Shown one piece after another: positions 1 through 11,673 of a stretch of DNA of 64,000 bases (positions are counted from its first letter, which is position 1; each line of letters opens with the position of its first letter). A model generated the notes under the pieces. That model was given only the letters and a program-made list of their open reading frames with translations. It searched no databases and was not told the origin of the DNA. A program made the position numbers and the translations under genes. The DNA comes from Casuarina equisetifolia (lineage: Eukaryota; Streptophyta; Magnoliopsida; Fagales; Casuarinaceae): assembly GCA_028551475.1 (NCBI GenBank), contig CM052354.1, positions 11,739,172-11,803,171 on the forward strand, read 5' to 3'.

Positions 1-3000
1 ATTTGGTCTACCTATATGCTTGGAACACATAAAAGTATCTATATGTTTGGCCAGCAAATATGGATTGTATTTTTTTACTCAAAATAAGTTGATGTTATTG
101 TTTAGTTATACAATATGACAAGTTCAAAAAAATTTATCTTGTGAGTATAGTAACGTAATAGATCAAGGTACCTATCATCAAGTGTTGTGGATTGGTTGTC
201 TTTATTCTCTACAAGTTTTAGTGATAAGTTTGGTCGTAGCTTTACAAGTCATATTTGAACGGTTCTAACCATATAAATGGCTCAAAGTTGACTGCTAGCG
301 CTCACCAATTGTTTATGTAGGGATATAATAGGGGTCACAGTACTTAGCATTATTTGAATATATTGTTTGGTTTGGTTTCTACTTAATTGGTCAATTTTTA
401 TCCTTAAATGAGGATGCCTTGTGACCGGAGCAAAATTGTGGTTTCTATTTGAAACGGAGGTCGAGTGCTGGACTGAATCCTATTCTATTCAAACTTATGA
501 ATCGACATATATTTTAACACAATTGCAAGCACAGGATGCGGGTATGAGGGTTTTGATATTCTTATGTTTTATTAGAGAGAAAACTAAAGGTGGAATATAA
601 GAAAATATCTGAGACGTAATGTTAGAAAACTGAAAAATGTTACTTCTGATTCATCAATGTCTGTGTGATTGCAGCTTGCAACTCCTATACAGCTTCAGGA
701 AGAGGGGAAAAAACTGAGAAGAAAGAGAAAACGAAGGTAAATAAAGAAGAGTAGCAGATTAATGGGGTGGTGCAGAATGTTCAGATGCGCTGCGACGTTA
801 GTGCCGAGGAAATCAAAGAAAGCCAAACAGAGAATTTGAAAAAGGCGTCTCATGCTTTGGTCTGCCTTACGGGGTTTGTTCTGCGTATCCTCTCAATGAG
901 AAGGATTAGAGCCAAGGAATCAGAATCAAAGGAGTGCGTTTGAGCTTGTTTCTATTTTACTGCTATTCTGGTGGACGAATTGGAAATCTGTTACAGCCGC
1001 TGCTGTGGAGGCCTGTTTGGTTTTCTCGTTGTTTTGTTGTTTATTTGGTTGCTTTGTGATTGAGCTTGTGTATATTGTTGGGTGCCTCCTTTTTATATCT
1101 GCGTTGCCGGTCGAGGAGATCATCTTTAAGTTGTAACATTTGGAGAAAGAGAATTTCAATGTGGGAGTTCATTCATTTTGTATTTGCTGGGCTGACCGCA
1201 TGACTGTGAGTCTCTCTCTCCTGCTGGGTTGCTTTGGGAGATGAAATCAAAAACCTTGAGAAAATGATTTGTCAGATTCTTAATTTTTACGCCCTTGAGA
1301 TTGCTGGAAATTTACTTAAATGGGTTATTGATCTATTATTGTTGGAAATCAGTTCTTTAGTGGGAAGGAGAAGACTGTTCATCCGGTTGTAATGGTGGAG
1401 TGCACGAGAGGTGCTTGTTTGAAGTTACGAGTGAGCATAACTTCTTTGAGGCGGTGACTGAGTGGGGTTAAGAAGCGGGGGTGGCGCTGCAGCAACTTAT
1501 AAACCAATTTCCACCAAATAAATACAATACTTGTCATTTGTTGCATATATTATGGTAATATTAAGGGATTTTCTTTCTTCAGTAATCATGGGTTTTTTTT
1601 TTTTTTTGTTGAAGAAAATTAAAAAATGGTTGCAATCCCTTTAATAAAGAAATAAACTTGACAATTAATGATATTCAAATCTCATTTGCCACGTCATTGC
1701 CATGTGTTGGAGCCATAACAGTCAGTCTAACTCACGTGGACAGTACAGTCATCGCAAGTTGATACGTCAGCGCTAAGGTCAACAGAATTTGCAGTCTACA
1801 CAAAACAACGTCTTCTTCCTAGTTTTCCATCTCTCCGCACATCTCGCCGGAAATCTTCACTGGCATCAATAACCCATGCAGAAAAGGAAAGCAGAAATCA
1901 GCCGCCGGTCAAAAATCAACCCAAGATAGAATATTTTGATAATGAAATCGAAGCTATATCATTGGCAATAAATTCAAACCCTTTAAAGTTCCCCCCCTTT
2001 CTTCAAGTTGATGTGCATTCAATGGAAAATCGATTCATGTCCAATTTTTTAATTATAATTTCCTCTAACCTTTTAGTCATGATCCTCATTAACTTTTTAA
2101 CTAAGATACTCTTAAATGTTATCATTGTAATGTTGTTTCTGTTTTATTCTAATATTCTCTGACTATGCTCACATTGCTTTTCTTTCTCTTTTTTATTTTA
2201 TTTTATTTTATTTTATTTTATTTTTACCACTGAGCTAAGGGATTCCCTCTATATTTTCACATTTCAATCATATTGTTTCTGACTTTTTATTTATCAATTG
2301 TATGTGATGAAGATTTTTTTTTGTTGCTAAAAAGATATAATCACTGTAATTGCTTTTCATGTTCATGCTTGTATATTCATGTGTAATCAAAATGAGATGA
2401 AAATCAATCTTGTAATGATATGAGATTTATATCATGGTACTTTTCTTAATTTTATTTTATTTTTTGGTTAGGTCACAATGGACACCTTTCTTTTTTTCCA
2501 TGTCAACATTATAAGTGAATAAAGCATTGATTTGCATTATTTAATAAAATTGTCTTTAGAAAGTGTATATACTAATTATATAAGGGTAGGAAATCAACAT
2601 TCCTATGAAATTAGACAAGTGACATTTCAATATTCAATATTTGGTCCTTTTGGTTGGTTAACAGGTAATTATACTTGAGAGGAAAAGGATATACAAAGGG
2701 ACAAGAAAGCAAAACTAAATGACATGACATTTTTTTGTTGGCTCTCAACAATGTGACAAGTGCTTACTTTTTTACGATATTTGTTAACCAAAAGAAGTGA
2801 CTAATAGACTTTGGTTTGAAACAAAATCCTTGCGACATCTTTATGATTTTAAGCCTTTTTCATGCATGAGAAACTTCAAAAGTTCCTACAATTGGAGAGG
2901 ACCCAACCCCACTAACTCCAAAAACTCATCAAGTTAAGAGCTATCATTTATTCACCCAAGTTAAAACCAAATTCAACGTGACTCACAACTATAATGTTAC

Positions 3001-4330
3001 TCAATTCAGGGCCTGATGTTTGTTAAGCCGGATTATTTCTTTCTTATTCTTTCCTTTCTCAGATACCAACCAAATGAAAAACAACATGGATACACTTTTC
3101 ATGGCCATGCTTGAGGGAAGAAAAGAACCTACCACAAACTCATGAATTAAGTTCTTTATCAGCATAATATCTTTGTTATATGCATTCGTCCCCTGCAATT
3201 GTTTTGACTTTTTCCCCCACATTGGGTATTTTTTTATTTTTATTTTTAATTTTTATTTTTTTTTATTTTTATTTTTTATCTTCGCACACCACAGTCACAC
3301 CCTTATGCGAAATTACAACAGAAGCGTGATATATTTCGTGGAAGAGATCCCTTAGGATATCGTTCAAGCAAAGTTTGGTTCTAATCAAAGTAAAAAGTTG
3401 TAGAAGTGATGGCTTTGTGTTGGAGTTGAACAAATAGACAGTTGGATTTCAAAACTATAACTGCTCATATAGGGATTATAGGCTTAAATTCTATACCTAC
3501 ATATACTGTTAATTTGAAAAGTGTACATTGTCGAATCAATTGTAGCCTAAGGAACGCTGTTGTGAAGACAAAATTCAAACCATCATTTATTGGGTGTGGA
3601 GGCCTTGGAAGGTGGAGTTTGAGGAGTCAAATCCTCACCAACTATGTCAAGAGTCTTTGCTTTGTGTTTGGAAAAAGATTCAATTTTTGCTTTCGACAAA
3701 TAAGATGATTTTAAAGTGGCGCCATTTGGTAGATTTCATGCTAAATTCAAAAATAAATTAAAAAAGGCAAATAATCCATTAAAAAATACTTTAAGAATTA
3801 CCCAAACATGAGGGGTGTACAAAAATGACATTATGCAACCCTAAGGAAAATTCTTGAGCTAAGAATGGTCAACCCTAAAAAAGTCACTCGTATAAAATAT
3901 TCATAGATTTTCACATATGTTAGCTCTTCTTGAGAAATTATAGTTCTTAAAAAATACACATGTTAGGAAATCTAGTCACATAAGTTATAAATTTTGGTAG
4001 GATAAATAACATCAAAACTGCAAGTATTTTCTTGTTAACTTTCTTTGATGAAGAAAACCTTTGTTTTTGTACAACAAATTTTACATGAAATCTTAACTAT
4101 TCAATCCATGAGTATACACATGATTGTTGCATTGTGAGATTATAGTGTTGTAAGAGTTACAGGGTGATTTGAGTTATAACACAAAAATCATTAATCGGAT
4201 GAACATAGGTGTATAATATTTTTTGTTTTTAGCAGTTAAGCCTATAGCAAGATAACATCTAATCCTTCTCTCTCGTCTCCTATCTTACATTTTTTCTATG
4301 CTTATTTAATATTTCGACTATAAGCCTTAT
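1..4330. other. AT-rich intergenic stretch, no gene recognised
   Basis: Open frames here are short and resemble no family I know. The stretch 675-942 is purine-rich and has splice-like borders (cag before 675, gt at 737, cag before 776), but the implied intron of 39 bp is too short for a plant. It could be the decayed 3' end of a gene; I do not annotate it. T-rich tracts lie near 1592-1610 and 3228-3280. Confidence 0.6.
2191..2226. repeat. (TTTTA)n microsatellite
   Basis: About seven uninterrupted copies of TTTTA. It is a simple-sequence repeat with no other visible role. Confidence 0.95.
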
Positions 4331-4344
4331 GCAAGGAGTAACAT

Positions 4345-5450
4345 TTAATGGTAGCATTTTGCACTTTGTTTTTTTTAAAAGAAATTACATTAAATTTAAT
4401 AATAAAAATAGAAGATATACGTAACAGTAGATAATTATATTTACAGTTGTCTTGTAGAATCTTCTTTCTCGAAAGTGGATCTTACCCTCTTTTTTTTTTC
4501 TTTTTTTTTTCTAGTTTATACAATATTTTTTTCTCTTTTCAAAGATAAATCTTTTAGGTATCGAACATATGGATTATTTTCTTGCGGTAGAAAGTGGATC
4601 TTACCCTAAGAGCAACATTTAGTGATAGCATTTTGCACTTTTTTTAAAAATAATTTTAATTTAATGATGAAAAATAGAAGATTCATTTGGTGGTAGATAA
4701 TCATATCTACGGTTGTCTTGTGAGATCTTCTTTCTCGCCGTACAAAATGGATCTTACCTTCTAAACAGGTTTCTTCTCCAAGGATTGCCCTGTTAAATTC
4801 ATCAACTGGATAAGGTCTTGGTGAGGAAAGATCTGGACTTGAAACGAACCAATGCACGAGGCTGGTGGCACTTGGTCCTTGGGAAGTGTCATTTGAGGAG
4901 TTTGAACTACTAGAATTGAAGCTTCGCTAGCTCAAGTAGAAGGGCAAATGCAGAATGACCACGAGCTGAGGAAATCCTATTTGTAGAGACCTAAACTAAG
5001 AGGTATTATATTAATGGCGAAAGAATTTATTGGTATTTCGAATTCAGAAACAGCAATTAAAAAAGCGTGATCAGAGTAGTCAGAAAGTCTTAATGGCCAT
5101 GGGAACAGGAAAAGCCTATAAAATTCATATATATCATGAACTTGCAACTGTTAATATGATTTGTTTTTTGCATTGAGAATATTAGCTGGCAGAAGTGACC
5201 ACGTGTAAAGAAGAGAGGAGAAAAAAGAGAGTAAGAGGAAAATGGTAGCCGGATCTTTCTCCATTCCCGCCTGCTCTCCCAAATTCCTAGCCCATGTCCA
5301 CCTCTTTCTTCAAAAGACTTTATTGAACAAAAGAGTATTCAAAGTTTACAAATTACTTCATAAATATTTAATGGTAGCATTTTGCACTTTTTTTTTAAAA
5401 AAATAGATTATATTTAATGATAAAGAATTAAAAAAAATAGATCTTACCTT
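4345..5450. repeat. Three diverged copies of a short AT-rich repeat
   Basis: A segment beginning near 'ggtagcattttgcacttt' and running to 'ggatcttacc' or 'gatcttacc' occurs at about 4345-4490, 4612-4760 and 5368-5450. A companion piece (atggattgtttcttgc...) also recurs near 4565 and 5510. The copies face the same way and vary in length, so this looks like local duplication of a non-coding module. No terminal structure of a known transposon is evident. Confidence 0.7.
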
Positions 5451-5629
5451 TTTTTCCTGTTTATTTAATAGTTTTTCCTTTCGAGGATGAACATTTGGCA
5501 ACGGGTATATGGATTGTTTCTTGCCGTTGGAAGTAGATCTTACCTCTTTTCCTGCTTATTTAATAATTTTCCCTTTCTGAAGATGGCTTTTTCAGGCATC
5601 AAGCCGGTGGACTATCTTATGCTTCTAAA

Positions 5630-6945
5630 GGCTAAAGTTCAAGCAATGAGCCTGGAAAACTAGGATTAGGCCTCCCGTATCCTTTAATGTTATCCCCTTT
5701 CATGTTTAATTGACTTGCGTGGATGTCATGACATAATAGAAGATTATATATACTTTCTTTTGCTTTAAAACATTTAAAGTCGTCTTAAGTTGAAACAGAG
5801 TCAATAAATCTCTTTATATCTCATAATATTCTAAAAATTGTATCAACTTTAAGAATTTTATTATATTATTTTAGAATTTTATATTATAATTTGAAATTTT
5901 AAAATATTTTTTTCGTTCTTTTATTATGGTTTCTTTTTATTCATTTCTAATTTTTGAACTATGTATTCCTTACTTTCTAGAGATCGTACTCCTTATTAGC
6001 ATGCATGTTTTCATGATCTTGTGATTTTTTTTATGTTATAAAATAATATGTGTTTGTAAAACCAAAGGAGTTTTGGGCAATCTTTCGTCTCCCCAATGGA
6101 AAAGTCAATAAGGAGAAAAGATTTTAAAGCCATACTATTTGTATGCAAAATGAAAATCCCATATTGAGTATAATATTTCTTGTAGTAAAATTTAAATAGA
6201 TGAATTATTTCTCTAATTCTTTAACTAGCTTTTAAGTTAGATTTTTAAGTTTTTTAATATGATATCAAAGTTAGGTTGAATATGTTTTATCTTGTATGAT
6301 TTTAAGCCCAAGATCATGCAGTGTATAGGGGAGTTTAGACAAGACAAGAGTCTCATTGTATGCAATTTCTTATAGTGAAGTTTAAAAAAAAAATGTCATT
6401 CTAACTATTAAACTAGCTTTTAGGTTGAACCTTTGAATTTTTCTAATACTATATTTTTCATACCAAAGTTGAACTACAAGAATTGGTTTTAAAACATTTA
6501 GCAATGAACTATGTTCACAACTAGGTTCGATCTAATTTATTTATTTATTTATTTTTAACCTAATTTTGTTTGATTTCTTTGTTCAGGAAGAAGCATGTCA
6601 GATTCTACATCTAAAATTCCTGGAAAAAAGAAAACGTTAAAATCAACAAATTCGACATTATAACGTTCCCAAAAGGCATCATGCTAATGCTACGAGTCGG
6701 AGTGCCGGAGTCGACGAACTATTCTGTCAGTTTCTTCTAATTTCTTACGCCTTTTTTCACTTCATTCTTGGGCTTCGCCATATTTCCTTTCCAGCTCTTT
6801 GTTTTTTCTGCCTGCAACTAGGTCTGTGTAAAGTAAAACCACGTCAAATATAGATCTAGAGTAAAAGTTTTAATCCCTACGCCAAAAAAATAAGAACCTT
6901 TGTACACATATTGAGGGACATGGACTTTTAGGCTGGACAGATTCT
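5630..6945. repeat. Segmental duplication unit A, left arm
   Basis: This stretch is collinear with 32585-33770 (unit B). Landmarks include 'gtcatgacataatagaag', 'gaactatgtattcctt' and 'cttcattcttgggcttcg'. Its last part also matches the start of unit C at 37880-38090. No coding potential is visible. Homology with unit C resumes at about 11890, so the DNA between the two arms was inserted into unit A or lost from unit C. Confidence 0.8.
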
Positions 6946-6956
6946 CACGCCAGGGC

Positions 6957-6981
6957 CACACTATGCCCACGGCATAGTGTG
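6957..6981. other. Perfect 11-bp inverted repeat (hairpin)
   Basis: The arms CACACTATGCC and GGCATAGTGTG are perfectly complementary around the 3-base loop CAC. The hairpin sits at the edge where homology between unit A and unit C breaks off. It may mark an insertion or rearrangement junction; no terminator role is expected in this context. Confidence 0.75.
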
Positions 6982-7272
6982 AATAGAACATACGTATGAA
7001 CAGAACATCACAAACCTTCTGGTGTTTAGTACTGTGTATTCTGTATTACATGCATATTGCCACCTCAAGCTATTTTTTCATCTGCTTCCGCAATTATTTT
7101 CACCATAAGTTGTGTAAAAAAAAAGTGGAATAGACATCAGGCCCTGCAGTGAAAAATGGAACTAAGAATAGATATCAACACCTACGTTGTCCAGAGAAGA
7201 AGTCCACGGCAGTGTCCAACCTTTGTAAAGTAGGGTTAAAGCTTACACAGAATTTCTAACTCAGCCACATGT
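6982..7272. other. Unassigned DNA between unit A arm and LTR element
   Basis: This sequence is absent from unit C, as is its counterpart 11679-11889 on the other side of the LTR element. Together they look like an older inserted stretch into which the LTR element later jumped. No open frame or transposon ends are recognised. Confidence 0.5.
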
Positions 7273-7277
7273 GTTTT

Positions 7278-7537
7278 TGTTCTAGGTCTAAACTTGGGCC
7301 TAATTATAGGCTTAGCCCAAACCCAATGAACCTTTTTATATTCTATTAAATGTAATAAATTATAGATTTTTTTTGAACGTAAGAGTTTATTCACAGAGGT
7401 GACATCTCCCTCTAATGAAACCAGAGGTGTGTTGTGTCTCTTTCTAATAAGACCCGGAGGTACTAGTGCCTCTCTGATGAGACTAGAAATGATTATCAAA
7501 CCGTATGTCCCAATTAAGTCATAGCAGAACGATAACA
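7278..7537 (+). repeat. 5' LTR of the 4.4 kb element
   Basis: About 260 bp, starting TGTTCTAGG and ending ...GATAACA. It matches 11436-11673 with substitutions and small indels, including the shared block 'gattatcaaacc' near the end. The many differences imply a fairly old insertion. Confidence 0.85.
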
Positions 7538-7860
7538 AATGGTCTCGAAGCAGCTCCAGCCTAGAGAACTGCCCATCGCCTTATGGATCTGGCTTGAAGA
7601 CCGAAGACATCGCAAAAATTAAAGCTCTGATGATGAAGCTGTACAACCGCTTGGAGATGATAAGAATCGACCTACACGAAACAGCTCAAGAGCAAGCAGA
7701 AAAAGAGAGGAAGGAGAAAGCAGCATGGGTACCAACTGAATAGATTCAGCTGGAGATGAACGTAGAAAGATTAGCAGCATAGCCTAAAGTTTTTGTTCGA
7801 AACCCAGTAGCAGAGATAACGGTCTCTGCGATGGAGCTACTCCCGTCTGTCGACCATCAG

Positions 7861-7983
7861 GCAGCACATCATCGAGCGGCAGTACACCGCATGGAAGGCC
7901 ATCGTTCCAAACCACTCCAGCACCTCGGCAACCAGGCGGGACATTGTTGAGTGGCAATATACTGCGTGGAAGGCCATCATCGC
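7861..7983. repeat. 75-bp-period tandem duplication inside the LTR element
   Basis: The 48 bp segment from 7861 (ends 'tggaaggccatcgttcc') recurs from 7936 (ends 'tggaaggccatcatcgc'), with roughly 80% identity by eye. It lies in the gag-like or captured 5' part of the element. Confidence 0.75.
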
Positions 7984-8511
7984 ACCAAGGTGAGAGGGCA
8001 TGACCGAAGGTGGAATCATGTGCAAGAACAGTCGCCACGCTGGAGGCTGCCACGTGATGGGCGATGGAGAAATTGTGCCACAAAGAAGCGTCAGAAAAGA
8101 AGGCCACCAATGGGTTTCTGGGTTTCACACTTTGGAAAACCACCAGAGATGGAGGACGACCAAACCTAGGGAAGTCCCAATTCGGACCTGGCGGCTGCCA
8201 GAGACAAGAGAAATCGGAGTACCCATTTTGCTTTGAAATGGGTTTGTCCTAAATGGTGGGCTTCAGATCCAGATAGTTGGGTGCCGAATGGAACCAAATG
8301 CGCTGACCACTGCGAACGATGACGGCCTGATCTGTTGAATGGGCTGGTCACCAGAGTTTTGTTTCACCAGAGGCGGCTGTCGGAACGTCGTCAGTGGAAA
8401 TTCATGCAAGCACAGTGCTGAAGAAGTTTTGGGATACGGCTTTAGCATTATCTTGACTAGGTTTATAACAGCACAGGGACAAGTCCCTGGTGTAATTGGA
8501 AATCGGAGGAG

Positions 8512-9125
8512 ATGGCAGGAAGAGCGTCGAGGAAGATAGAGGAGGAGAACAAGGAACTGGTGGACCAAAATGGGGAAGAGTACGAACTAGAGGATCGGAG
8601 GGACCAGCTCAAATCGTTGAATGGAAGCTGCTTCAAATTGATTAGCAACAAGCTCGGACTCGAGTCCACTTGCCGAAAGTTTAGTCGGGAGAGCATCTTC
8701 CTCGGTATTCGTGACCTCTTTCAAGGCCTCATCATCCATCCCGAAAATAGATGGTATCAGGCATGGAAACAGTTCATACTGTTATGGGCAGTGTACTCCT
8801 CCAGCTTCATGCCCATGGAGTTTGTTTTCTTCTAGGAATTGCTAGAGAACCTCTCCATATTAGACATTGCTGGGCATATAGTTTTTCTTTTCGACATTAT
8901 CATGCAGTTCTTTGTGGTCTTCAGAGACAGTTAGACCTATCAAATGGTCAACAAGTGCAGCCCTATTGCTCTAAGATAGCTAAAATCTGGTTTTGCCATT
9001 GATCTTCTTGCTTGTGTGACTTGGGATATGATCCACAAGGCTAGTGGGAGGAAAGAGGAAGTGAGGTACCTTCTATGGATTAGGTTATGTCAAGTCCGCA
9101 AAGTCACAGAATCTTGGTGAGGCCA
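8512..9125 (+). pseudogene. Captured fragment of a SKOR/GORK-type outward K+ channel gene
   Basis: The conceptual products match the N-terminal part of plant Shaker outward-rectifying channels. From 8575 one reads EYELEDRRDQLKSLNGS, then LGLEST, then FSRESIFLGIRDL. Next comes the first membrane segment, NRWYQAWKQFILLWAVYSSS followed by PMEFVFF (8745-8835). In other frames follow LDIAG, then IALR, then ASGRKEEVRYLLWIRL (about 9035-9090), which is the S3-S4 region ending in RKVT. In the living family this part forms the cytosolic N-terminus and voltage sensor; pore and cNMP domains are absent. No introns are apparent over about 600 bp, which suggests capture from spliced RNA. The piece is broken several times and sits inside an LTR element, so it is a non-functional passenger. 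Confidence 0.85.
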
Positions 9126-9388
9126 GTTCAGGGGCAACTTCGGCACATGTTAGAAAACCCCCACCTAAGCCTTCCTTACTTCCCAGAGCAAACCACCACC
9201 ATTTCCATCATTGCAGCAAATAAGAAAAGAGAGCTTAAAAATACCTTCTCCTAAGGAAGCCTCAACCATTCTTGTCATTTGGTCTGTGCATCTTTTTTTT
9301 CGTTTGGGAATAATGAGAGAAAACAGCGAAAGAAAGACCAACTGTGGGAGAAGGGATCAAGGATGAGACCCAAACATGAAAGCATTTT

Positions 9389-9812
9389 TGTTAATGATGG
9401 GTGTTGTCTCACATTAAAAGTGAGAGAATAAACCTATGATCTTATAAGTGATGAGAATTCTCCACTAAATGCTTTGAAGTTTTGGGATGGGTCTTCATAC
9501 TCTCATATGGTATCAAAGCTGGGAATAGGCCTCCGCTTTGTAATCCCCTATGCCCCAAAGTTAGATTTCAATTCATTTGCAATGCTTGTATCAATATATA
9601 AGTGAGAAAAGTGTTAAAAATGAGAGTTGTCCTACATTGAAAGTGTGAATATGAGCTTTTAAACTTGTATTATCCCACATTGGAAGTAAGGGGGAGTGTT
9701 AAAGATGGGTATAATCCCACATTAAAAGCGTGAGAATGGACCATTGAAATTATAAGTGATGAGATTTCTCTACTAAATGTCTTAAGGTTTTGGGATGGGC
9801 TTCATACTCTAA
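9389..9812 (+). mobile_element. TRIM element nested in the larger LTR element, fossil
   Basis: Two terminal repeats of about 117 bp (9389-9505 and 9697-9812) both begin TGTTAA.GATGGGT and end near 'cttcatactct'. Directly after the first lies a methionine-tRNA primer site (TGGTATCAAAGC, 9508-9519), and directly before the second a purine tract (ggaagtaagggggag). The interior of about 190 bp has no coding capacity, and an extra LTR-like piece starts near 9612. Size and parts fit terminal-repeat retrotransposons in miniature, which move with enzymes from other elements. Confidence 0.88.
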
Positions 9813-11435
9813 TAGTTTTCCATATTGTTCCAATAATATAGCAAGATGGAAGGGGCATGGCCAATAAGGTAAGATCTTGAGTAAACCCAATGGGTATGAA
9901 TTCATTTTCTCTGTGTTTGTCAAAATCCAATTATTCTTCTTGTTCCGCAAGACTATAAGACTATAGTTTTGGGTTCTCAATAAATACGGAGGGAAACCCA
10001 GTAGTGTAATAAAATTTTATTGTTCGCTTCCTCCAATTTTGGCCTTGAGTGTTATTCCCTTAGGACATTGTGCAGCGTAGGAACAAGAAAGCTATTATAG
10101 TTGAACTTCTTGTTAGGGTTGCTTGGGTTCACATAATTGCTATTTTTGTTGATGTTGAGATTGCACAATTAGTGCTTGATAAAATGGGTGGTGTTTGGAC
10201 GGAATTAAAATGGATTCATAATTACATTGTGCAACTAGTTTGGAGTCTTTTGTCATAGGGAAGAACATGGGCCCTAATGCAGCCGAGGTGGCTTATGTAG
10301 AGTCCTTAACCTTTATTGGTGTCTCTATTGTGGAGAAAAATGTGAAGTTGGACAAGGATGGTAAGCGTTCCGATGAAGAAAAAGGAACGGATAAGGAAGG
10401 GACTGAATTGAATGTTTAGGGTGGAGGGCATCAAGATATCGTGCGACGTAGTGAAGATTATGGTGTGGCCATGAAACCCACATCGGAGTGTGGGTTAGTG
10501 GCACCTGCTGAAGAGACTAATGAAGTGATGGAAGAAACATTTATTACGAACAACGGAAGTGATGTGGTGGGCTTGAATATTGGCGAGTTGTTCATTATAA
10601 TTTGTGCAAAGGAAATGGAGGTATCACTCTACTAGACAAGCGAGGGCAACAGAAAATAGTTTTATTGCATGTGAATTAGCAGCAGGAAAAGGAAAAAAAA
10701 AGATGTAACAAATATTGCTCTAGATACAATAAAACTAGCAAAAGGGAATGGAGGCTTGCCGTCCGATAACGATATGCGAGGTTTGAATTTGGGAGGCATT
10801 GAAGCAGCAATGGGATCAGCTGATGGACTTTGAGCAGAAAAAAATGTCTAGTGATAAGGAGAAGTGGAGAATCTTCCACATCACTCCTAGAGGGTTGGCA
10901 AGCAGATTATTTTTTACTCAGATGAGGTAGTGGGGGAAGATACGGAAGGTGAAAGAAAGCAATTGTTTGATTCTGTCCCGTTTGAAGCTTTTTTTGAAAG
11001 CAATAACTGGTGCTAATTTGGAGGAGCACTGCGCTTGCTTAGATTCCTTATTCCACTCTCCGATACCTGCTCCTAAAGTAAATCATCCTAACCCCATAGA
11101 TGGGGATGAATTAGAGGACGAAGGTTTGACTGGGCAGAGTACCTTTCTCGTGGGCAGCACAGAGACAACATTCGTTCTTCTACTTTTCACCCATAATCCT
11201 TGATTATATTGGATAAAGTAGAACATGGAACAAGCACCTATAATAAAAGTGCTTAATGTGGGAGCATGTCTAGAGTGCATTTCTTGGATCTTCTTGGGTT
11301 CTAATTATATTAGGCTTTATTAGTTTATCTTTGTTTGAATTTGTGTTGTTATACTCTTTTATTAAGTCTTTAATTGTTCAGTATTTTGTAAATTTTGAAA
11401 GCACGAGGACAAGCTTTTTTGAAGGGAAATAAAAA

Positions 11436-11673
11436 TGTTATAGGTCTAAACTTGGGCCTAATGTATAGGCTTAGCCCAAGCCCAATGAACCTTTTATGTT
11501 ATTTTAGATGTAATAGATTAAAAGCTTTTGTTGAATATAAAACCTTGAAGTTTTCTCATGGAGGTGCCGTTTCTCTCTAACAATACTAGAGGTGTTGCAT
11601 CTCCCTCTAATTAGACCAATGGTAATGGTTAATGATTATCAAACCATTTGTTCCGGTTGAGTCATACGTAATA
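11436..11673 (+). repeat. 3' LTR of the 4.4 kb element
   Basis: About 238 bp starting TGTTATAGG, preceded by a polypurine tract and followed by the target duplication GTTTT at 11674-11678. Confidence 0.85.

Larger units (their letters stand above)
7278..11673 (+). mobile_element. Non-autonomous LTR retrotransposon (LARD-like) with captured gene DNA, fossil
   Basis: Direct terminal repeats (7278-7537 and 11436-11673) share the start TGTT.TAGGTCTAAACTTGG and many blocks after it. They are flanked by a 5 bp duplication GTTTT (7273-7277 and 11674-11678). A degenerate methionine-tRNA-type primer site (TGGTCTCGAAGC) follows the first LTR two bases in, and a purine tract (gaagggaaataaaaa) precedes the second. 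I see no reverse transcriptase or integrase, so it would depend on a partner for movement. The interior holds a short lysine/glutamate-rich frame near 7597-7740 that may be gag-like, a potassium-channel gene piece (8512-9125), a nested TRIM, and unrecognised frames at 10070-10635. Unit C lacks the element. It is old and broken in many places. Confidence 0.85.

Noticed and set aside
675-942. Two candidate exons of a host gene
   Set aside because: The implied intron is 39 bp, too short for plants, and stops lie just beyond each piece in the relevant frames. No protein family was recognised.
3228-3280. T-rich tract as a possible terminator or retroposon tail
   Set aside because: It is a broken (TTTTTA)-type low-complexity run without target duplications or an adjoining retroposon body.
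7951-8568. Several overlapping open frames on both strands inside the LTR element
   Set aside because: They are mutually exclusive frames in a less AT-rich stretch without recognisable domains, most likely decayed gag or captured DNA.
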